Shown here piece by piece: positions 59,331 to 64,000 of a DNA stretch of 64,000 nt. Under the pieces are notes generated by a model that had not been told where the DNA came from, did not search any database, and worked only from the letters and a program-made list of their open reading frames with translations. The position numbers and the translations under genes were made by a program. Source of the stretch: Pseudacidovorax sp. RU35E (GTDB taxonomy: Bacteria > Pseudomonadota > Gammaproteobacteria > Burkholderiales > Burkholderiaceae_C); contig NZ_FTMY01000015.1 of the NCBI RefSeq assembly GCF_900156165.1, forward strand, positions 1-64,000. Reading direction: 5' to 3'. Within the stretch, counting starts at the first letter, position 1. Each line of letters begins with the position of its first letter.

Positions 59331-59372
59331 GGGCCATGGGCTATGGGCTATGGGCTATGGGCTATGGGCCAT
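59331..59372. repeat. GGGCTAT heptamer tandem array
   Basis: Four perfect GGGCTAT units (59338-59365) are flanked on each side by the variant GGGCCAT (59331-59337 and 59366-59372), six units in all. Read in one frame it encodes a Tyr-Gly-Leu-Trp-type repeat, but no gene supports translation. Confidence 0.9.
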
Positions 59373-59410
59373 TAGGGTGCTGGAGGCAATGCAGGTCAGT
59401 CACCCCCCTA

Positions 59411-59436
59411 CCCTTCGGGCTGAGCCTGCCGAAGCC
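59411..59436. repeat. REP-like element (first of inverted pair)
   Basis: CCCTTCGGGCTGAGCCTGCC followed by GAAGCC. CTTCGG and CCGAAG can pair around GCTGAGCCTG. The core matches the complement of the unit at 59501-59528, so the two are an inverted pair of the widespread 'TTCG-CTGAGC-TG-CGAA' REP type. Confidence 0.6.
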
Positions 59437-59500
59437 TCGCCCCTGATGTTTGCACTGAGGCGGAACAGGATGGCCGAGCCGTGGCGCCGCGCGCCGCTCT

Positions 59501-59528
59501 GTCCTTTGACAAGCTCAGGGCGAACGGG
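59501..59528. repeat. REP-like element (second of inverted pair)
   Basis: GTCCTTTGACAAGCTCAGGG followed by CGAACGGG; its complement carries TTCGCCCTGAGCTTGTCAAA, the familiar dispersed REP core. It lies inside the spacer of the 162-bp inverted repeat. Confidence 0.6.
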
Positions 59529-59573
59529 ATGAGGGCCGGGGCAGCCGAACCGGCCGTTCGGGCGCACTGTCCA

Positions 59574-59735
59574 GGCGGAGGGTGCCGGTGTGCGTGCGGA
59601 GGTGCCATTCGCGGCGCCGTGCAGTGCGGCAGGCGCGTCGGTGGAAAGCGAGCACGCATGTCGTGAGGCAAGCCGGTCAGCGCGAGCGTGCACCGGGAGC
59701 GCGCATGCCGGCGCCCTCTGCCGGGTTAGCGCCCC
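59574..59735. repeat. Right arm of 162-bp inverted repeat
   Basis: Reverse complement of 59132-59293 with scattered substitutions and no net length change. Divergence of the arms shows the duplication is not brand new. Confidence 0.85.
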
Positions 59736-59775
59736 AGCCACTCGCGCGCCCCGACAACGCTCCACCAACAACCAG

Positions 59776-59803
59776 CAAGCACCAAGCACCAAGCACCAAG
59801 CAT
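59776..59803. repeat. CAAGCAC heptamer tandem array
   Basis: Three perfect CAAGCAC units (59776-59796) and one CAAGCAT (59797-59803). It is a third, unrelated short tandem repeat in the same intergenic region. Confidence 0.85.
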
Positions 59804-59869
59804 CAAAGACCAACCGGCAACCGCAATCCAGCCAAGGCCCTTGAGCGCGAGATCGCAAGACCAGAGCCC

Positions 59870-59974
59870 TCAGCGCCCGATGTTGAACAGCCAGAGAAAG
59901 AAGCGCCCCACCATCACCAGCAGCTCCCACAGCGCCCGCAGCGCATCCAGCAGCCCGACGTCAGGCGGCACCAC
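59870..59974 (-). CDS. Possible 34-residue hydrophobic small protein
   Basis: From a GTG at 59974 the minus strand encodes a short peptide with one hydrophobic helix, 'LWELLVMVGRFFLWLF', ending NIGR. GGAGGG (complement of 59982-59987) lies 8 nt upstream, a good ribosome site, and the frame starts 30 bp after the fdsR stop on the same strand. No homology is known to me. It could be a small membrane protein co-transcribed with fdsR, or chance. Confidence 0.42.
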   Translation of the reverse strand: MVPPDVGLLDALRALWELLVMVGRFFLWLFNIGR

Positions 59975-60004
59975 AACCACGCCCTCCGACACAGCGCACG
60001 GCCG

Positions 60005-60955
60005 TCACGCCTCCAGCGCCCCGCCATGCGCCCGCAATTCGGCCAGCCACTCCGGCGACTGCAGCAGCCCCAGCGCCGCCTCCAGCGCCCGCGAAGGCCG
60101 CACCGCCGCCGGCGCCATGAAACCCAAGGGCGTGCGCACGGTCGGCCCCACCAGCGGCTGCGCCACCAAGCCGGGCTGGCCGCGCACGGTGTCGACCATC
60201 GCGCCTGGCAGCACCGCGCACACGTCGCCCGCCTGCACCGCCAGCACCAGCGTGAGCACGGAATTGGTCTCCACCGCCGGCGCCACGCCCGTCGCACCGG
60301 CCTCGGCGAAGGCGGCGTCGACGATGGCACGGTTGTGCATCTCGGGCGTCAGCAGGCACAGCGGCAGCGCTGCGGCCTCGGCCCAGCCGATGGACGGGCC
60401 CCGCGCCATCATCCTGGTCGTTGGCGCGTCGTTGGGCCGGCGCAGCAGAAAGTAATGCTCCTCGATCTGTGGCCAGGTCTGCAGCGCCTTCGCAGCCGGT
60501 CCCTGCCGGCCGGTGTAGCCCAGGGCCAGGTCGATGGCCAGGTGGTCGAGCCCGGTCTCCAGCTCCAGCGAACTCATCGACAGCACCGTCGGCACGATGC
60601 CCGGGTGCCGCGCCCGTAGCCGCGCCGCAAAACGACTGAGCAGCGGAATGGCCGTGGGCACGGCCGCCATGCGAAGGCGCCCGCGAGGCTGGCCGGCCTC
60701 GCTGCGCAACTGCTGCTGCAGCCGCTCGTGCTCGTGCAGCATGCGGTGGGCGCTGGCCAGCACCTGCTCGCCCTCGGGCGTCAGGCCCGCATAGGCCCGG
60801 CCGCGGCGCACGATGGCCACGCCGAACTCGGCCTCCAGCGCACGCATGGCATTCGACAGCGCCGGCTGCGTGATGTGGCAGGCGACGGCCGCCCGGCCGA
60901 AGTGCCGGTGCTCGGCCAGGGCGGCCAGGTAGCGCAGGGAGGCGAGGATGTTCAT
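60005..60955 (-). CDS. fdsR: LysR family regulator, probable FdsR
   Basis: A 316-residue LysR regulator. N-terminal helix-turn-helix: 'HFGRAAVACHITQPALSNAM' with 'RALEAEFGVAIVRRGR'; the effector domain follows with 'RGRLRMAAVPTAIPLLSRF'. The Met at 60955 starts at the conserved 'MNILASLRYLAALAEHRHFG'; the longer open frame is not conserved. In Cupriavidus fdsR lies next to the fds operon and controls it; here it is on the same strand, 1.2 kb upstream of fdsG, so the role is inferred from position and family. Confidence 0.88.
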   Translation of the reverse strand: MNILASLRYLAALAEHRHFGRAAVACHITQPALSNAMRALEAEFGVAIVRRGRAYAGLTPEGEQVLASAHRMLHEHERLQQQLRSEAGQPRGRLRMAAVPTAIPLLSRFAARLRARHPGIVPTVLSMSSLELETGLDHLAIDLALGYTGRQGPAAKALQTWPQIEEHYFLLRRPNDAPTTRMMARGPSIGWAEAAALPLCLLTPEMHNRAIVDAAFAEAGATGVAPAVETNSVLTLVLAVQAGDVCAVLPGAMVDTVRGQPGLVAQPLVGPTVRTPLGFMAPAAVRPSRALEAALGLLQSPEWLAELRAHGGALEA

Positions 60956-61009
60956 GCGTCGGCAGGGCGGCAAGGCAGGTCAGCCACGGCCGATGATCGC
61001 CGGGCTTCC

Positions 61010-61042
61010 TTGCAAATCGATCGGCCGCCGATCAATTTGCAA
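61010..61042. promoter_or_regulatory. 33-bp near-perfect palindrome upstream of fdsR
   Basis: TTGCAAATCGATCGGC (61010-61025) and GCCGATCAATTTGCAA (61027-61042) pair with one mismatch around a single base. It lies 55-87 bp upstream of the fdsR start, a usual place for LysR autoregulatory sites, and also just after the mrp stop (61084), so it could form a hairpin in that transcript; no U-tract follows on the minus strand. Confidence 0.55.
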
Positions 61043-61083
61043 TGACGGCGAGCGGCACCTGGCCGCCCACCCGGCTGACACGA

Positions 61084-62175
61084 TCAGGTGTTCTTGCTCA
61101 CCGTGATGGTCGGAAACTTGGACGAGAAGTCCTTGGCCTTGCCCGCGATGCCCATGGCCACCTGGCGGGCGACGGCCTTGTACAGGCCGGCGATCTCGCC
61201 GTCGGGATCGGCCACCACGGTGGGCTTGCCGCCGTCGGCCTGCTCGCGGATGGTCATGGCCAGCGGCAGCGCACCCAGATAGGCCATGTTGCGCTCGGCC
61301 GCCATCTTCTTGCCGCCCTCGTGGCCGAAGATGTGCTCCACATGGCCGCAGTTGGTGCACACGTGCACGGCCATGTTCTCCACGATGCCGAGGATGGGCA
61401 CGCCCACCTTCTCGAACATGGTGATGCCCTTGCGGGCGTCGAGCAGGGCGATGTCCTGCGGCGTGGTGACGATCACCGCGCCGGTGATGGGCACGCGCTG
61501 GCTCAGGCTGAGCTGGATGTCGCCGGTGCCGGGCGGCATGTCGACCACGAGGTAGTCGATGTCCTTCCAGTTGGTCTGGCGCAGCAGCTGGTCCAGCGCC
61601 TGGGTGGCCATGGGGCCGCGCCAGATCATGGCCTGGTCGGGGTCGACCAGGAAGCCGATGGACATCAGCTGCACGCCGTGGCCTTCCAGCGGGTCCATGG
61701 TCTTGTCGTCGGGGCTGGTGGGCCGGCCGCTCACGCCCATCATCATGGGCTGGCTGGGGCCGTAGATGTCGGCGTCGAGCAGGCCCACGCGCGCACCTTC
61801 GGCGGCCAGCGCGAGCGCCAGGTTGGCGGCGGTGGTGCTCTTGCCCACGCCGCCCTTGCCCGAGGCCACGGCCACGATGTTCTTCACGCCCGGCAGCAGC
61901 TGCACGCCGCGCTGCACGGCATGGGCGGTGATCTCGGTCAACACGTTGACCGACACGTTCTCGACGCCGGGCACGGTGCGGGCTGCGGCCACCAGCGCCT
62001 TGCGCAGCGCCGGATGCTGGCTGCGTGCCGGGTAGCCCAGCACCAGGTCGAAGGCGACGTCGCCACCGTCGATCTGCAGGTTGCGCACGGCCTTGGCCGC
62101 CACGAAGGACTGGCCGGTGTTCGGGTCCTGGACGCTCTTGAGCGCGTCGAGCAGGCCCTCGGGGGTCACGGTCAT
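61084..62175 (-). CDS. apbC: Iron-sulfur cluster carrier protein Mrp/ApbC
   Basis: A 363-residue P-loop NTPase that carries [4Fe-4S] clusters to target proteins. It has an N-terminal MIP18-like domain (about 1-90), the deviant Walker A 'SGKGGVGKST', 'LDADIYGPSQP', 'VVDMPPGTGD' and the cluster Cys pair 'CTNCGH'. Length and layout match E. coli Mrp. The nearby FeS-rich formate dehydrogenases make it a plausible supplier, but it is a general factor. Confidence 0.95.
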   Translation of the reverse strand: MTVTPEGLLDALKSVQDPNTGQSFVAAKAVRNLQIDGGDVAFDLVLGYPARSQHPALRKALVAAARTVPGVENVSVNVLTEITAHAVQRGVQLLPGVKNIVAVASGKGGVGKSTTAANLALALAAEGARVGLLDADIYGPSQPMMMGVSGRPTSPDDKTMDPLEGHGVQLMSIGFLVDPDQAMIWRGPMATQALDQLLRQTNWKDIDYLVVDMPPGTGDIQLSLSQRVPITGAVIVTTPQDIALLDARKGITMFEKVGVPILGIVENMAVHVCTNCGHVEHIFGHEGGKKMAAERNMAYLGALPLAMTIREQADGGKPTVVADPDGEIAGLYKAVARQVAMGIAGKAKDFSSKFPTITVSKNT

Positions 62176-62268
62176 TGGATTTGGCTCCTCAATTGGGCGG
62201 CGAGTCTACGGGGCAGCGGCCGGCCGCTGCCGCGGAAGGGACAAGCCGCCTCAGCACCGGCAGCTACG

Positions 62269-63081
62269 TCAGCCGGCGCGGGCGGCCGGCTCGCCCGACA
62301 CACGGGCAGTCGGCGCCCCGCGACGTCGGCCTCGCTGGCCCTGAGACGCCCAGTGCAGCGCCAGGCCCAGCGCCAGGGCCATGTAGCCCAGGCCCCCGGG
62401 CACCCACATCACCAGGCCGGCGATCTGCTGGTCGGTGAGCGGATCGAGGCCCCAGGCCCGCGCACCAGGCGCCTGCAGCGCGTACAGCGGCTGGCCGGCG
62501 AAGGTGAGCAGTGCACCCAGCAGGCCGGTGTGGGCCAGCGTGGCCAGCACGGCCAGCAGCGCGGCGCCGCGCCGCTCCGCCGGCGCATGGACGGCGTGGC
62601 GGAAGAAGGCGAAGGAGGCCGCCACCAGCGCCGCCGTGGCGGCCCAGTGCACCAGGGCGCTGGTCAGCGTGGCGGCATAGACCGCCGGCAGGTGCCACAG
62701 CCACAGCAGGCCGCCGTGCAGGGCCGCCGCCAGCGGCAGCGCCGTGCGCGATTCCCGGCGCAGGGGCGTCCAGCCGAGGGCCAGCAGCGCGCAGCCCGCC
62801 ACCATCACCATCAGCTGCACCATGTGCGCGCCGGCCAGGGTGGCGGCCAGGCGGCACAGGGGCGACAGCAATGCGAGCGCCAGAAGGGCCAGCCCCGCCA
62901 GGCGCCAGCGGCGGGCGCTGCCCTCCGGCAGGCCTGACTTCGCCGTCGGCCGAAGCGCATGGAACGCCAGTGCCAGCAGCGGCAGCACCATAGCCGGCGC
63001 CAGGCTCCAGGCGGCCCACCAATCCTGCGGCAGCGCGGGCATGGCGCCGAGGGTGCACAGACGGATCAAATCGATGGGCAT
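62269..63081 (-). CDS. ctaG: Cytochrome c oxidase assembly factor CtaG (caa3_CtaG family)
   Basis: A 270-residue membrane protein with about seven hydrophobic helices. Family-typical stretches are 'AHMVQLMVMV' after the third helix, 'LLWLWHLPAVYAA', and 'GLVMWVPGGLGYMALAL' near the end. This is the Bacillus-type CtaG (not the Cox11-type protein of the same name) and assists haem-copper oxidase assembly. It follows two genes of an oxidase cluster on the minus strand, 22 bp after the stop of the small membrane protein. Confidence 0.88.
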   Translation of the reverse strand: MPIDLIRLCTLGAMPALPQDWWAAWSLAPAMVLPLLALAFHALRPTAKSGLPEGSARRWRLAGLALLALALLSPLCRLAATLAGAHMVQLMVMVAGCALLALGWTPLRRESRTALPLAAALHGGLLWLWHLPAVYAATLTSALVHWAATAALVAASFAFFRHAVHAPAERRGAALLAVLATLAHTGLLGALLTFAGQPLYALQAPGARAWGLDPLTDQQIAGLVMWVPGGLGYMALALGLALHWASQGQRGRRRGAPTARVSGEPAARAG

Positions 63082-63102
63082 GGCGGCATTCCTCGGAGTC
63101 GG

Positions 63103-63600
63103 TCAGAGACACGGCGGCAGCCGCAGCAGCGGCAGCGCCACGAAGACGGTGGACGCGGCCGCCAGCGCATGCAGCAGTGCCGCCATGAAGGCGATGAAGC
63201 GCCGACGTTCAAGACGCTGGTCGAAGGCGCTTTCGGGCACCTCACCGCCCGGCGGCTGGTCGGCCTCGGCCTGCCCCACCGCATCCACCGGTCGTGCCGG
63301 TCGACGCGGGCCGGCCGGGTCCAGCCGACGCAGGACCCGGGCATGGCGCAGGCAACGCCAGGCGGCCAGCAGCAGCAGGACCAGGGTGGCCAGCGTGCCG
63401 CCGATCAGCGCACCGTTGACCCCGTTGCCGGGCCCGGTTGCACCGGCCGCCCAGCCCGCCGCGCACGCCACCGACACCCCGCCGTACACCCCCACGAACC
63501 ACAGCGACCACAACGCGAATCCCAGCGCCAGCTGCCAGGGACTGTCCGGCGACAGCCAGCGCGGCATTCGACGCGCGACGAGCTGGCGGCGGCCCGTCAT
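63103..63600 (-). CDS. Uncharacterised membrane protein in an oxidase cluster
   Basis: A 165-residue protein with three hydrophobic segments ('WQLALGFALWSLWFVGVYGG', 'GGTLATLVLLLLAAW', 'FMAALLHALAAASTVFVALP'). No known motif. The ATG at 63600 overlaps the stop of the upstream oxidase gene (TCAT on the plus strand), and ctaG follows. Position suggests a small oxidase subunit or assembly protein, of the sort found in coxMNOP-type clusters. Confidence 0.72.
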   Translation of the reverse strand: MTGRRQLVARRMPRWLSPDSPWQLALGFALWSLWFVGVYGGVSVACAAGWAAGATGPGNGVNGALIGGTLATLVLLLLAAWRCLRHARVLRRLDPAGPRRPARPVDAVGQAEADQPPGGEVPESAFDQRLERRRFIAFMAALLHALAAASTVFVALPLLRLPPCL

Positions 63601-64000
63601 GCCCACCCCCGCGGCACCAGCGCGAAGGCCAGCCAGGCGACGGCACAGGCCCCCGCCGTGTAGTGGCAGAAGGCCGCCACCACCCCGGGCTCATAGGGGC
63701 GCCGCAGCCCCACATGGCCCGCCCGCACGCGCGCCGCCTGCATCAGCGCCAGCACGCCGGCCAGCAGCGTGTGGAAGCCCAGGTAGAGCAGCGTCACGGC
63801 GACGATGGCATCGTGCGCCTGCAGATGCGGACGCAGGTCGAGCGTGGCGCCCAGCAGCGCCAGGCCGGCTGACGCACCCAGCGCCAGCAGCCCCGCGGCA
63901 GCCAGGCGCCACGCAAGACCGCCACCCTCTCCCTGCCGCAGCCGCCCGACCCCATTGCCCATCAACCCGCTCGCCGCCACCGCCAGCCCGCCGACGGCCA
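63597..64000 (-). CDS. Haem-copper oxidase subunit III-like protein, C-terminal part (runs off right edge)
   Basis: The last 134 or so residues of a membrane protein, open to the right edge. It has helices 'RLAAAGLLALGASAGLALLG', 'AIVAVTLLYLGFHTLLAGVL', and 'AAFCHYTAGACAVAWLAFAL' near the C-terminus; the 'HYTA' helix resembles the last helix of subunit III or of fused I+III oxidase subunits. Context (ctaG two genes on) supports an oxidase. The exact subunit needs the missing 5' part. Confidence 0.65.
   Translation of the reverse strand, partial: AVGGLAVAASGLMGNGVGRLRQGEGGGLAWRLAAAGLLALGASAGLALLGATLDLRPHLQAHDAIVAVTLLYLGFHTLLAGVLALMQAARVRAGHVGLRRPYEPGVVAAFCHYTAGACAVAWLAFALVPRGWA

Larger units (their letters stand above)
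58821..59869. other. Repeat-rich gene-free region upstream of fdsG
   Basis: About 1 kb without a credible gene. The part next to fdsG (58821-58975) should hold the fds promoter and a possible regulator site (58931-58950). Beyond it lie three tandem-repeat arrays (59047-59116, 59331-59372, 59776-59803), a 162-bp inverted repeat (59132-59293 with 59574-59735) and two REP-like units. Open frames here are repeat translations without known motifs. Confidence 0.75.

Noticed and set aside
59132-59735. Insertion sequence with terminal inverted repeats
   Set aside because: The 280-bp spacer holds no transposase frame and no target-site duplication was seen at the outer ends; left as an inverted repeat of unknown origin.
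59047-59803. CRISPR array
   Set aside because: Repeats are 6-7 bp and directly adjacent with no unique spacers, and no cas genes are present.

Overview
This 64-kb window is very GC-rich, densely packed chromosomal DNA. Its gene content (serS, ispH-fkpB, radC, a NAD-linked fds formate dehydrogenase with its LysR regulator, many ABC/Bug/TauD-type uptake and catabolic genes, Tat-exported receptors) points to a betaproteobacterium of the Burkholderiales, most likely Comamonadaceae. The genus cannot be fixed from the sequence alone. No rRNA, transposase, integrase, prophage or CRISPR array was found.

Layout. 1-6.4 kb: the start of a MetE-like methionine synthase, a tRNA-Ser(CGA) with a terminator and two GTGGGAC repeats beside it, then housekeeping genes (serS, a DUF2254 membrane protein, a threonine dehydratase-like enzyme, ispH-fkpB, radC). 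6.5-15.6 kb: one long catabolic operon (an SDR, a complete branched-chain-type ABC importer, a cupin related to 2,4'-dihydroxyacetophenone dioxygenase, a second SDR, a zinc alcohol dehydrogenase), closed by an opposed AraC regulator. 15.7-16.8 kb: an Smr-domain protein and a truncated haemoglobin. 16.9-24.2 kb: a polyamine-type ABC importer operon with a tandem isochorismatase-like hydrolase, a polytopic membrane protein and an IclR regulator; a TTGAA palindrome lies in front of it. 24.3-27.3 kb: an FtsX-type permease without its ATPase, and a small lipoprotein.

27.4-46.6 kb is the selenium/formate block. A Tat-exported respiratory formate dehydrogenase (fdnGHI) reads an in-frame UGA as selenocysteine at residue 196 and has a clear bacterial SECIS hairpin. 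It is followed by fdhE, selA, selB and the tRNA-Sec gene selC; selD and a PhnD/PhnC/PhnE-like importer (candidate selenium oxyanion uptake) come next. After a hydantoinase-type hydrolase, a flavoprotein and a LuxR regulator comes mnmH (tRNA 2-selenouridine synthase). Importer, selenophosphate synthetase, Sec decoding, the Sec enzyme and selenium tRNA modification therefore lie within about 19 kb.

46.7-61 kb, mostly minus strand: a TauD-type dioxygenase, a Bug receptor, fdhD, an MHS-family transporter, quiC (3-dehydroshikimate dehydratase) preceded by a PcaU/PobR-like palindrome, and the cytoplasmic NAD-linked formate dehydrogenase fdsG-B-A-D with its LysR gene (fdsR). FdsA uses Cys, not Sec, so the cell has a Sec and a Cys formate dehydrogenase side by side, both expected to need FdhD. 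The gap upstream of fdsG (about 1 kb) is unusually repeat-rich: a 162-bp inverted repeat, three short tandem repeat arrays and REP-like elements. 61-64 kb: the Mrp/ApbC Fe-S carrier, then ctaG, a small membrane protein and the end of a haem-copper oxidase subunit running off the right edge.
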